Assembly (NCBI GenBank): GCA_029339505.1
Contig: JAQISU010000098.1
Span: 1,311,501 to 1,375,500, forward strand
DNA: 64,000 nt
Origin: Unio delphinus
Taxonomy: Eukaryota; Mollusca; Bivalvia; Unionida; Unionidae
Direction: 5' to 3'
In this document: in pieces, positions 52,962 to 64,000 of the stretch
Position numbering within the stretch: position 1 is the stretch's first letter
How the letters are laid out: each line of letters opens with the position of its first letter
Translations under genes and position numbers: made by a program
The notes under the pieces: generated by a model
What the model saw: only the letters and a program-made list of their open reading frames with translations
The model's database searches: none
What the model was told of the DNA's origin: nothing

Positions 52962-55900
52962 CTAAAATGATTAATGAACAAAAAATTGTAAAATACATTG
53001 TGAGGATTAAATTTAAAAAAGAAATACAGTTTACGCTTGTTATAATGTCAGCATTTGTTCACAGACAAAATTGGCAGTATAATGAGGTTGGACATAAGGG
53101 GTTTCAAGATTTATGATCATAAGGAAAAATATTTATCTACTGATAATGTAATGCAGGCATTCAAACCTGCAGGCCACATGTGGCCCAGTCTTCACAATGT
53201 GATGCCTCTGGTCATTTAGACAGTTCTTTTAAAAAATGTGTGCATTTTATTTAATGTGCATACTTTGTGATAAGGAATTGTTTTTGCTCATGTGGTCTGT
53301 GACCTTAAGAATTTTATCTCTTTAGGTCCACAGCCTGAAAAAGTTGGATGCCCTTGATGTAAAGGAAGGGAAATGTTTTTTTTCTAAAAAATATGCACAA
53401 TAAAATTATATTTTATTTAATCCCTGAAAATTGCAATATTAAAGCATTTACATTCAAGTACTATATTAAAAATAAACTCCATTACCATGGAAGTTATGAT
53501 CTACCTACATATATAGCATATCAGCTTCTTTTTAAGTTAAGAGATTTTCTCGTGAAAATGTACTAACATACTTAACCATGTTGAATTACAACTGACAATT
53601 TTGTCGAATTTAGGCAAGAAATTGACAAGTCACTGCAAGATGAATCTGTAGCTGTTACATAGGAATAAACGTCCAGGTGTCGAGAGTTCAGTTGGCAAGG
53701 ACACAAACAAGTGGTACTGATCCAATCCATTGGGATCACAAAAAAAATTTGATTGACAGTTGCTGCAAAGTCAATTGTACATTTGGTGTTGTCCAATTAC
53801 TTCCAACTTTGTTGGCAGTAAGCAAGGGTGATAGCATAACATGTCATATTATAATGTGTTTAGAATGTATTCAGCAGATTTACAATAAGTCAAGGGGCTG
53901 TAACTTTGTGCAAGAATAGTTTTGTTTCCATAATCCAATAGAAACTGTCAAAACCACAATATGAACACATTTATTTGGTACAATGGGTGAATTCTCAATG
54001 ATCGATGTTCAGAAACATTTTTTCTCATGCACAGTGGAACGACTTGCCCATTGAAATTAGACACAAAGACACATTGATCCCTTTCAAGAGTGCTCTTAAA
54101 ACTCACATTTTTCGACTGCAAGAACAAACTAAAGACCTAATAATGTTTCTTACCTTGAATATTTTCAGCATTTTTTTGTTTTCCAACTTCATGGTTTTTT
54201 TAAAAAAAAAATTAATTTAGATCATTATAAATGTTGTAAAGCGCTTACAGCTTCTAAAGATTAGGCGCTATACAAAGTCATTATTATTTTTATTATCTGC
54301 AGTTGTAAATGTTTCAATAAGGAGACACTGATGATTTCATTGATCATTACTTTGATAAAAATAGAACATGAAGTATTGTTAAAATCATTTCAGAAAGAAA
54401 GAAACGGTACTATTGCTAGTGTTAAATACATACATGATGAACAGTTTCATTTTGTTAAAACTTTTAATTTAAAATAAAAGACTGTCTAGAATAAAGGTTC
54501 AAAGAAATCATTTGCATGGGATCTTCCAACTGACTAAAAACATAGTACAACAAATTTATCCCAAGCAAAAATGTCCTGACTTGACTTGCAGTAACTCAAT
54601 ATGCCAACATTTTGCTACTACAATAGTGAAATATGCATTGGAAAAATACAGTGAAACCTTACTAAATCATGATGATTAGGGTCCACAGTAGGCCATCTAG
54701 GGCAAAGAAACACACATAAATGCATATAAAAATTGTAAACTTAAATAGTGAGGACATATGTGCTCACCAGCCACCAGTATTTCTGGTTCTATCTATATAG
54801 TAATTCTATCCAAAAACTTGCAAAAGAAGCATCAATTTAACAAATTGTCTGGTACATCCATTTGAATCCAGATACTTAATTTCTTGATAATACTCTCACA
54901 CAAGCATTGTATTTTCTACAAAATTTATATCTACTGGACGTGTTCAAAAGAGTCTAATTCCAACTACAATGCAATACAATATAATACAATACAATACATC
55001 AGTTTATGCTGAGTAATCACCTACTGGCTACTGTTTAGTCTGCATTAATTTACAACTGTATACAGGATGCATTGAAGACAAGCACAAAGAAGACTAAGTC
55101 TATATTTAATGGTCAATAATTAGATTAACAATTATCAGCTTTATAAGGTTTGTAAGCTGAACGAATGATTGTTTTTTTTTTATACCAACAATAGAGTATA
55201 ATATATCTTGCCAAAGTATTAAATCAAGCTTTTTTATTTACTTCAGCACTAAATAAAGATATGTAATGCTTCAAGCAACTTGTGAAATCAGAGTAAATCA
55301 TCAGAGCCATGCCACTACCATGCTATATCTGAATTCATGTAATAATAAAGTGTGCTATAGCAGGGTTTACTGTAATGAAGTGTGCTATAGCAGGATTTTT
55401 CACTGTGTCTAAAAGCAATAACATGACTGCACTCTAAATGAATGATAAATATTTTGCCTCGGAGTTTACATGTGTTTCCATGACTTACATGGAACTAAAG
55501 TGTTAGGCATGTTAAAACACTCCAGTACTAAACTATACCATTCTGCATTTTTTTTTACCTGCCAAATGTGGGATCAAACATTTTGAACCATTGTGGGAAT
55601 CTAGCTTTAAATGGCAGTAAAATACTAGTGATGGGAATCGGTCAGAAATTCATAATCGATAATCGGTTCCCCTTAACCAACTGATCATCGATTATAATCG
55701 GTTACTAAGAGCAAATTTTAATTTTTGTTAAACAGTTATATCTTTGATCAAGAGTTCAATATGTTTATAAATGTACAAAAGTAATCTCTTTTAATGACAT
55801 ATATACTTTAACCTGACAATAATATTACATTATGTGTTACTTTTGTTCTCCAACTTTGTTTAATGAACGCAACTTTTTATGGCTGATCAATCAAATGTAA

Positions 55901-58900
55901 CTGAAATACTGGTACAATCCCCCAAAATTCTTTCGTTCATATGTGATGGGTCTATAATTTAAAGTATAGAAGGACATGTTTTTCTTCTTTGTCATTGTTT
56001 GTAAATACTACAAAAGAGGTTGCAATATAACTGAAACAAATCAACAAAATGTGTTTAAATTTATCAACTCAACAATTTAACAACTTGACCATGTAATAAG
56101 GACCTTATGTTCCTAATTATGAATCATAAGGTTTCATATTTGTAGTTGTGAAGAGAATTAATAAATTTCAGGTCAACTTTAGTGGTTGGGAGTTTTACTA
56201 ACCTTTGTGCTTTGCATACACCTAAAAAGTAGTCTCCCTTTACACACAATCAATTATGGAGTTTACAATTGATTATCTGCTCAACCAACTGATGATTGAT
56301 TATAATCGATAATTGGAACAACACTATAAAATACACTATGACTTTATTTACTTTCATGGGCATCAATTTTCATCATGGTTTTGCAAAAACCATTACTCTT
56401 GGTTCTGGTTGTTACTTTTGTGGACTGGGAATGTGGGCCTATTGTATCCCATAGCTTCTTGGATCTTAAAATTTGCGTTTTGAAGTGAGAACAAAATCCA
56501 TACAAATTTGTAACCAAGCAAATTTACATGTAGCACATTATTGATGGGAAAGTCAGATACTGGCCTACACAGGACTACTACTTAGAGGTGACCATTATTG
56601 AGAAATTGTTCTGTAACTATTGACTAAAAAGCTATATTAGTGTCAAATTAACAAGACTAGACAATTTTCTTTAAACATGTAACAAAGTGTTTACTTTTTT
56701 CCCCCTTTACAAAGATTCATGCTTACTGTTTCATGTGTTTGTGGTAAACCAGATCGTTTCTGATGCTCATTGTACATCATTTCCTGTATTTTAGATTGTG
56801 CCTCATCATCCAAATCACTCATTGGTCGACTGCAATCAATACTGCGAACATTAATCTTCGGTTCAGATGTAAGCAGACCTTCCCACCATCTCTCCTGCTT
56901 TTTTTCCATATCGATCTGGGAAAAATGATAATATATAAAAATAACAAGAAATCCTATATAAAAAATGACAAGTCATGATACATGCGCTATTTGGTTTTGC
57001 ACCTAAATAGTTCTGTGTTTGATCACTTGTTCCACCACCTTCAAAGGCAAATGTTTGTTTATTAAAGAAGTGGTTTTTTTTTGGTTCCCGTTTTCTTCAC
57101 TTAAAGACCACTTAAAATGCCAATTTCAGAGCCAAGAAGAGTGAATTTAATAAATTTTAGAACTAAATGATACATTTTGTAAACAGGAATATTTTTGGGG
57201 GTATAATTACCCAACTTTCATTCTGAAATACTGTGCCAAATTTAACTGTTTTGAATTCACATTTGGGAAGCAAAGAAGTAAGTTTCATTACACAAGTTTA
57301 AATATCTTTAATTACAATGCATGTACACCCATATAATCTAGAAATATCCTCCATAATTTCACATTTTTGCTTTTTTATCCAAATCTTGGCGTGCTAGATG
57401 GCACTATGTGTATTGACAAAAGAAAATTAGAATTAACAAGAGTCTGCCATACAAGATCAATACTACTGTCTGAAAAGAAATTCCAGAAATTCAATGCAAG
57501 ACCATTTCTTCCTTTAAACTGCAGAGTTTTTAAACCATCTCTGATATTTTTCCGTAATAATGAGATTTTCAAATCAGCTTCTGGTGGACATGCTGGATGT
57601 CAAGTTGGCAACATTTTCTTTTAGGACCAACAAGACATCATAACAAGTCTTATTGTGGAAACCCTATGGTGATATGACTTTTATTTCATCGAAGTAACAA
57701 TAGCAAGATTCTCAAAATGGCTGTCATACTGGCGATTATATTGATACCATTTCCACTTAGGACCAATCATACATCATTTGAGTCTCTTGTTGAAAGCACA
57801 TTATCAATATGACCGGTTAGTTAGAAGAACTAGCCATTAGAAGGCTTGGCCATAATAGTGGCCATATTGGAAGTCAGAATGGCACCATATTTATTTTTTG
57901 TGATCAACTAGACATCATTAAAATTCTTTCAGTGAAATCCCCATGCTGATCTGACCTTCCATTCTGGAGTAGTGATAAAAACGATTTTCAAGACCATGGT
58001 GGCCATACTGGATGTTTGTGCAAACACCATTTTAATTTAAGACCAACTATACACCATATGAAGCCATCTAATATAATCCCTATATTGATAGAATCATCCA
58101 TTCAGGAGTAGCAACAATGAGGTTTTCAAGATGGCAATTGTGAAGTGTTCTTATTAGCAAGAACAGGATTCTCAAAATGGCCATTATGAAAGCAACAACA
58201 TTTTTACTAACTAGACATCATAAGAAGTCTTCTGGCAAATAACTCATGCTGAAGTGGTAGCAAAAACAACATTGTGATGGCCAAATCTGGTGTCCAAACA
58301 GTAACCATTTCAATTTGGACCAAATAGACATCACAAGAAGTCTTATGGTTCAAACCTCATGTTGATTTGACTTTGCATTCAGAAGGAGACATAATATTCC
58401 TGTAAGTAGTTTAGAAGAAGTAGAGACAACAAACTTGTACTAATCGATGGACAGACAATGGTGGACAACAGATCATCCAGTTGACACGTCTGATCTATGA
58501 CCAGTAGAACAAAAAACAAGAACTAAGTTATGATTGATCAATTCAATTGAAAGATAATTCAATAAAACATTACTGACTAAGATGGCTAAGAATTCCAGAG
58601 AAATCCAAAAGATTTTAGGAAGTTAATGAGTGAAAACTTAAAATAAATTCCATCTTTTATACAGGAAGCCGTCAATCTATAAGAAGGATGTAATTATTAT
58701 GGCCTCATGAAAGAGTAACTTTCCACATACACTATTTTATCTTAGTCTATGTTATATATAGACAAAACATTCTTATTATTTTTATCCTTCCAGGACAGCT
58801 GGCTTCAGGAGGTAGCAGAAGTCAATGTGATTAGTTAATATATTTGAGAGACAAATTCTTACATGCACATGTTCTCCTGGCACCAGACTCCAGATACATT

Positions 58901-60199
58901 CAGTATGGTGTACATCCCAGGTTAGTTCCCCACTTACTATTTCCACCCACTGACCACTCTGATCTTTATGCAAAACTTTCAGGTGTTTTTTACCAAGGTC
59001 CACCTGCACATCTTTCCCTTTCTTTATGTAAGATGGAACCTGCAATTAGTAAACTGAAAGTTATTACAAGACTGACACAGTATTAACAGACTCAATAATT
59101 ACCATCAAAATTAATCTATTTTGATTATTTCTAAAAGACTCTGTAATTACCATCAAAATTAATCTATTTTGATTATTTCTAACAGACTCTGTAATTACCA
59201 TCAAAATTATTCTATTCTGATTATTTTTCAGAAACTTGATATAATTACCATAAAAATTAGCCTATTTTAATTATTTCTAACAGACTATGTAATTACCATC
59301 GAAATTAATCTATTTTGATTATTTCTCAGAGACTAATTACCATCAAAATTAATCTATTTTGATTATTTCTCAGAGACTCTAATTACCATCAAAATTATTG
59401 TAATTACCATCAAAATTAATCTATTTTGATTATTTCATAAACAGTTTACTAAAAAGGCCAGTTTTATTTCAGCAAAGAAAATTTACTCAAAATACACTAA
59501 AGTCATCCATCCATGTATGGACTGCCACAACAGTACAACTATATATAAAAAAAATTACACAAGTCTATGTTTGACACAAGTTATAGTCTATACATTAACT
59601 GATAATGTAGCAATAGCAACCGAGCAAGGGTAAAAAAAAAATTAATAAATTTTATAAAACAACCTGAAGAAAACTGGAATGCCATTTCTCTTTAAGAACA
59701 AAAATCAATTAACCAGTGCAAGCATGATACAGTACCATTGTGATTATGTCTCTATGTCATGGTGATTATTCATCATAAAGGCTATTTACTGATAATGCAA
59801 TGTGTGCATTACAACAGAGAACAGCAGTTGCCGATCAAACTTTAGAGTTAGATAATAAAAACAGAAAAATAAAATTAAAAAAATAATGTATTATTCTTTC
59901 TTTTTTTTTATAACTTAACTTACTACCTATAGTGCTGAGACAATGGATTGAATTTTAATTGTACATTGGTACAAACCATCCAAAGTAGGTAAAACAAAAG
60001 AAGTCTATTCACCATGTAACATTAAAAATTACATCCAATCCACAACTAAACAGTACATGCTAGTCACATAAATATAGATGAATGATAATGACTAACCTTT
60101 ACTCTCACATCTACATCTGTAATGGTCTGAGACCAACTGTAATTGTCTCTCACAGCTCCATTATAACTATCTGGCTTAGACTGGAAATATTCCTGCTGT
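52839..60199 (-). CDS. NUDCD3: NudC domain-containing protein 3, C-terminal 196 residues (4 exons, 5' part not found)
   Basis: Joined on the minus strand: 60199-60097, 59039-58863, 56915-56727 and 52961-52839, with AG/GT borders and phase 0 at the three internal junctions. The product reads from QQEYFQSKPDSYNGAVRDNY through a CS (p23-like) domain with WSL-PG and WW residues, then a C-terminal tail LKKAWDAEGSPFKGQPFDPS. This order and the tail match animal NUDCD3 rather than NUDC, whose C-terminus differs. Known role: an Hsp90-linked co-chaperone, reported to stabilise dynein intermediate chain. The N-terminal half (about 160 residues in vertebrates) was not seen in 60200-64000, so the first exons probably lie beyond the right edge. 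Confidence 0.93.
53154..53356. mobile_element. short hAT-like element, 203 bp
   Basis: Ends caggcattcaaacctgcagg and, from the other strand, caagggcatccaactttttc. Flanked by 8-bp copies atgtaatg (53146-53153) and atgtaaag (53357-53364). The aggccacatgtggccc motif near the end is typical of Charlie-type hAT elements. In the NUDCD3 intron. Confidence 0.8.
54005..54300 (+). pseudogene. LINE 3' end, same family as 11980-12780
   Basis: Encodes QWNDLPIEIRHKDTLIPFKS, ALKTHIFRL, followed by gtaaagcgcttacagcttct and aggcgctatacaaagtcatt, a 3' end style of CR1/L2-like LINEs. 5' truncated, as usual. Confidence 0.75.
54649..55405. mobile_element. TA-type TIR element, family B
   Basis: Left cagtgaaaccttactaaatc; right, from the other strand, cagtgaaaaatcctgctata, with an adjacent second partial end (cagtaaaccctgctatagca). 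Left TA clear, right flank is TG. No transposase. Confidence 0.55.
55626..56326. mobile_element. hAT-like element, 701 bp, perfect 8-bp duplication
   Basis: Starts tagtgatgggaatcggtc and ends, from the other strand, tagtgttgttccaattatcg; both ends carry cgattataatc repeats. TAAAATAC lies directly on both sides (55618-55625 and 56327-56334). In the NUDCD3 intron. Confidence 0.88.
56727..56915 (-). CDS. NUDCD3: NUDCD3 exon, end of CS domain and linker
   Basis: Acceptor TTTTCCCAG, donor GAAACA|GTAAGC. Encodes IDMEKKQERWWEGLL and SDLDDEAQSKIQEMMYNEHQ, then GLPQTHET. The paired tryptophans and the DDE...HQK linker align with vertebrate NUDCD3 without gaps. An in-frame ATG at codon 3 is internal, not a start. 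Confidence 0.93.
57430..58400. repeat. dispersed ~190-bp tandem repeat family, reversed copy
   Basis: Complement of the 6060 and 22300 clusters: ggaccaaccaagacatcat, ttctcaaaatggctgtc and ccatgttgatatgac phrases recur about every 190 bases. An 85-codon frame over its start is an artefact. Confidence 0.75.
58863..59039 (-). CDS. NUDCD3: NUDCD3 exon, CS domain core
   Basis: Acceptor TAATTGCAG, donor GCAT|GTAAGA. Encodes VPSYIKKGKDVQVDLGKKHL, then the ECIWSLVPGEHVH edge with the WSL-PG motif of the CS fold. Phase 0 at both ends. Confidence 0.93.
59090..59440. repeat. ~48-60-bp minisatellite with internal hairpin
   Basis: Seven units of ctgtaattaccatcaaaatt, aatctattttgattatttct. ATCAAAAT and ATTTTGAT within each unit can pair. 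Confidence 0.9.
60097..60199 (-). CDS. NUDCD3: NUDCD3 exon, start of CS domain
   Basis: Acceptor TTCTTACAG, donor AAAG|GTTAGT on the minus strand. Starts with the last base of a split codon; encodes QQEYFQSKPDSYNGAVRDNY, SWSQTITDVDVRV and K. Vertebrate NUDCD3 has the near-identical NPDSYNGAVRENYTWSQ. Confidence 0.93.
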
Positions 60200-60396
60200 C
60201 TGTAAGAAGAGAACAGGAAATAAACTTTGCAGCTTAGATTGAATATCCGATGTGCAAGCAGTGCATTTGGACAGGTTGCCATTTTCAGAGCAGTTACCAA
60301 ATCGAGGAAGGGAGCCAAAATGAAACAAAAACTTTTCTACATATGAAAATCTTTTTATTTGGTCACAGCTTATATCAATTTCTTACAAGCTTTCTT

Positions 60397-60732
60397 GACC
60401 ACTCCAGTGGTCTAGTGGTTAGAGCATCCGCCTTGGGATCACAGGAACCCCAGCAGAGTCATATCAAAAATTTATAAATATGGTACTAACAGCTGCCTTG
60501 CTAGGTATTCAGCATTAAAAGGTTAGTATTACAGCTGGTCGGCCTGGTGTCAGAATAATATAACTGAGTGAGACATGTAACTGGATGGGACATCATGCTA
60601 GATGTCAGTGGCATGATGCCCCAGTGCTAGACATCACTTTAAACTGCCACACTGCAGACATCATAGTGATATGACTGAAAATTGTTTGAACTAAGTTAAG
60701 AATCCGAATCACACACACACACACACACACAT
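60397..60732 (+). mobile_element. tRNA-derived SINE family 2, complete
   Basis: A box gtggtctagtggttagag; B box region disturbed; same body as the copies at 5735 and 48660, ending in a (CA)n tail. Flanked by 12-bp copies acaagctttctt (60385-60396) and acaaactttctt (60733-60744). Confidence 0.9.
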
Positions 60733-60934
60733 ACAAACTTTCTTATCAGCAAATATTTTAATTATGGTGGATGTGGGGTTACCAAATGTCTGTTTCGCAC
60801 AGGGCACTAATGCATCCACCCTGGATTAGACATAATGCTAAACTAAATATTCAACTCTTTTGTTCTATTTATAATAAATGAAAAGGCTGAAATTGTAAAT
60901 AAATAAATAACGAAAGTTTCAAAGTATGCTTAGT

Positions 60935-61165
60935 CATTACTATAAGTTGAGTGGAGTTCAAAATTCTTAGTCATGACCATAAGTTGAGTGGTGTACAAGA
61001 TTCCTAGTCATGACCTTAAGTTGAGTGGAGTACAAGATTCTTAATTATGACCTTAAGCTGAGTGGAGTACAAACTTGCTAGTCATGACTTTAAGCTCAGT
61101 GGAGTACAAGATTCTTAATCATAACCTTAAGTTGAGTAGAGTACAATATTAGTCATGACATTAAA
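60935..61165. repeat. 37-bp minisatellite, about 6 units
   Basis: Unit cttaagttgagtggagtaca followed by agattcttagtcatgac. Confidence 0.9.
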
Positions 61166-61436
61166 CCTTGCACAAGTGCTTGTGGTGGTGAATTGTGGAA
61201 TGGTAAAAATCCATTAAAACATTGGAAAAAGTTGACCAAAAAATCCAATTTTTAAAGACACTAAAAGTATAACTAGGTAATGTACTTATGCACATAACTC
61301 ATGTTTACCAAACCTAATTTTTCTAAGTCAAACAGTCCCTGCTCAATCATGCTGACAATACTGCAGGCAGAAAAACATAATATTAAAAATGAGACACTTT
61401 TTTTTTAATGATGTAAAATTTTGCATTGGTTATCTG

Positions 61437-62404
61437 TATGGCTATCAACAGGTACCCGGGTACTCGACCGTAGCGAAAAACCCAGGTACTGAAACATAAT
61501 GACGAGTACCCATTCACAAAATTAAGTTGTGGACAACACTATCAAAATATCATAAATCAGCAGCAGCACACTGGTCTGAGTAGTCCGAGTTTCCTCTGAC
61601 CCTTGCCACCCCATTTTTGATTGTTGGACATTCATGTTGGGGTGTAAGGCCAGAGCGCATTTCCTATCAAAAAGTTGGAATTCGTCAGCATGAGTAGCAG
61701 CTTACATGCCGGCCCAGCAAACTTGAAAGATCTTTCATCAAGATATACCAGCATGAAATCGATAGGAATATGATTTATTTTCTCAAAAATCGTGAGCATA
61801 GCATTTGTTATGCCATTAATCTGCTGACAGATGAGACGAAAGTGCATCATTCCTGAAATTTGTCCAGGATCTGGCTATTTGCATTTCTGGTCACGTGACT
61901 ACACAAATCTCGCAACCTAGGTCATAGTCACGTAATATCAACAATAAGCAAATTTCCGAACGTTGTTGTACATATAATTTGGACATATTATATAGTAGCA
62001 ACATAAATAAATATTGTCTGTTCTCTCCTCACTAAGCCATACAGATGCTTTCAATAGAATTTGAGGAAAAGTAGAACAAGGTTTGCTATAAATAGAACAT
62101 GTTACTGTAGGAAAGTACAAGTCCACGTACAAGCGTACTCGTATATTGTAGTTATGTAAAGCAGTCTTTTCTAAAATATGGTCTGTGGGATTAATGAAAT
62201 GTTAATATAAACAAGATTTTTGGAAGGTGGATATACCGAAAAAGAGTAAACCATATATGTTTACACGTAACGTGTAATTTAGTGGGAAAAATATTTTTTG
62301 CTTAAGGGTTGTACATGTCTTTCATGTTCTAATGAGTACCCGGGTACCCGTTAAACGGCGCAATGGGTACTCGGGTAAGTTTTCCATGGTTTTTGACAGC
62401 CCTA
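61437..62404. mobile_element. hAT-like element, 968 bp, perfect 8-bp duplication
   Basis: Ends tatggctatcaac and, from the other strand, tagggctgtcaaa; subterminal gtacccgggtactcg repeats occur at both ends. GTTATCTG flanks both sides (61429-61436 and 62405-62412). Inside are a 72-codon minus-strand frame (61632-61850) ending next to a GTAAGC donor, and GTCACGTGAC at 61890-61899. No transposase. Confidence 0.88.
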
Positions 62405-63129
62405 GTTATCTGCACATGAATGAAACAATGCCTAACCTTTATTAGACAAGATCATGTGGGGTTTTTTTTACACAAGAGCTGTTTCACTAACATATACTTG
62501 GGAAATACAAAGAGGTCATCTACAGAAGAATAGAAACCTGCCACAAAATTTCATTGGCTAAGCAAGCAGTTTATTGGCATAATGATGCTGACAAAGGGTT
62601 TGCAATAAAACAGTTCAAATCCCAAAGTAAACAAAGAAATTACTTGTGAAAACTAAAACAATAATAACATGAAATCTAATAAGTCTAGCGTGAGAGAGAG
62701 AGAAGATAAATGACAATGGATTTCTTTTGTCTATGTCAAGTATATTTATCCATAACTGACCTTATAAGGTTCCCAGAAAAGATGGAATGATAGATCGTAC
62801 CACAGCATGATAAGCCTACTGCATGTAATTGGGAAATACAAATAACTTGGACCAAATAATTATTGTGTTTGTATTTCCAACATTTATTGCGATGCATTTT
62901 GTTGAAATAAATGAATCGGGGGAGGGGGGGGGGGGGTCAGCCCATGAGCCATATCCAGTCCACCACCTCTTTTTGTATGGTCCGTGAACTATGAATGGAT
63001 TTTACATCTTCAAATTCGTTAAAAGTACATGCTATAATGGAAAGGCTGACCACAGAGTTTTATGATCAAGTTGGAACTGAGGAGGTGCAAGAAAGGATGT
63101 ATGGGGCACTACTGTAGCTTCACATTCAC

Positions 63130-63964
63130 ATGCTAATTGGTGGTGGCCTCTATTGTGACATTGTTGACACCATAGTTATAATTCTGCAGATTTTCTGGTG
63201 CCATGTGTTCGCTGTTATGCGACATTTTGTTCTCATTTTATTACCCATGCATATCCATCATATTGCTGTCAAAACCAGAAAAGAAGAGAAAAGTGGACTT
63301 TCATTGTCGTGGTTTTAAGGCAGAATGGAGTGTGAATTACTTTGTTACAGAATTAGATGACAAAGCATTGTTCTTATTGTGCAATGACACTATAGATGTA
63401 CTAAAAGAGTTCAATATTTGGCCAAAGCACTCAAAACAATTTTTTCAACTCACAGGAAAGCAATGATCGGAAAAATTGGAAACTTTAAAACAGAATATTT
63501 CATCACAACACAGCTTCTTCATGAAAATGAGGCTGTAACTAAAGTAAGTTTACGAGTAGCTCACTTGTTAGCTAAGGAAGGAAAGCTGTTTACTAATGGT
63601 GAGTTAATTATATCATGTTTGACTGTAGCAGCTGAAGAAATATGTCCAGGGAACATGGATTTATTTAAATCTATCAGCCATTCGACAAGAACAGTTGCTC
63701 GAAGAGTTGATGAAATTGGGACCAACATCATTAGCCAATTAAATAACAAGAGAAATGATTTCAAGTGGTTTCCTTGGCTCTTGGCGAGTCAACAGACATT
63801 GATATTGCTCAGTTGCTGCTGTTTATTCGTGGAGTCAATGCTGAGTTTGAAGTGACTGAAGAATTAGCTTCTATGAATAATCTGCATGGAACAACTACTG
63901 GTAAAAATATTTTCAAGGAAGTTGAGAAAACGTTAACAAAGTACAATCTAAATGGAATCAGCTA
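63130..63964 (+). pseudogene. hAT transposase (Charlie / GTF2IRD2-like), frameshifted, runs toward the window edge
   Basis: Three plus-strand pieces in different frames: KPEKKRKVDFHCRGFKAEWS and LCNDTIDVLKEFNI (BED-like N-terminal region); then VTKVSLRVAHLLAKEGKLFT and CPGNMDLFKSISHSTRTVAR; then LALGESTDIDIAQLLLFIRG and TTTGKNIFKEV. These follow the order of hAT transposases related to the domesticated GTF2IRD2 and ZBED/SCAND proteins. The usual LDEST aspartate reads G (ALGESTD). Frame changes near 63440 and 63770 and a stop at 63963 make it inactive. The C-terminal part lies beyond the window. Confidence 0.8.
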
Positions 63965-64000
63965 AAATGATGGTGGTAAAAATATTTGTGGAAAAGGGAA

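Noticed and set aside
61632..61850. First exon of NUDCD3
   Set aside because: The text does not match the NUDCD3 N-terminus and it lies inside a hAT-like element.

Overview
The window is eukaryotic nuclear DNA from an animal. It is AT-rich, with short phase-consistent exons, GT-AG introns of 0.4 to 5 kb, and many tRNA-derived SINEs, TIR elements, LINE fragments and minisatellites. Two conserved animal genes are recognisable: CLCN7 (lysosomal chloride/proton exchanger) and NUDCD3 (NudC-domain co-chaperone). The repeat content (a DIRS-type element, two SINE families, satellite-bearing TIR elements) would suit a mollusc or another spiralian. That placement is an inference, and nothing here fixes the species.

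Layout. 1-36111 (+): the last 12 exons of CLCN7, about 410 residues, running from late transmembrane helices through both CBS domains to the stop codon; the earlier exons lie left of the window. Its introns hold SINEs, two families of TA-flanked TIR elements, a solo LTR (28199-29756), a 41-bp minisatellite of about 2 kb, a 46-bp satellite inside a TIR element, and a tandem array that appears to be built from copies of a CLCN7 exon boundary (15140-15985). 36112-52838: the gap between the two convergent genes, with a 1.9 kb TIR element containing a nested SINE and, at 42177-47613, a complete but decayed DIRS-like retrotransposon with inverted terminal repeats and an internal complementary region. 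52839-60199 (-): the last four exons of NUDCD3 (C-terminal 196 residues: CS domain and C-terminal tail), with hAT-like elements in the introns. 60200-64000: further NUDCD3 intron or flank, with a SINE, a 968-bp hAT-like element bounded by a perfect 8-bp duplication, and a broken hAT transposase at the right edge.

The two genes converge tail to tail and have no evident functional link. The most interesting signals are the exon-derived minisatellite beside CLCN7 exon 6, the hairpin array with compensatory stem changes inside the solo LTR, the DIRS element with its internal complementary region intact, and the TIR element whose central satellite resembles its own ends. All coordinates and similarities were read by eye, without alignment software.
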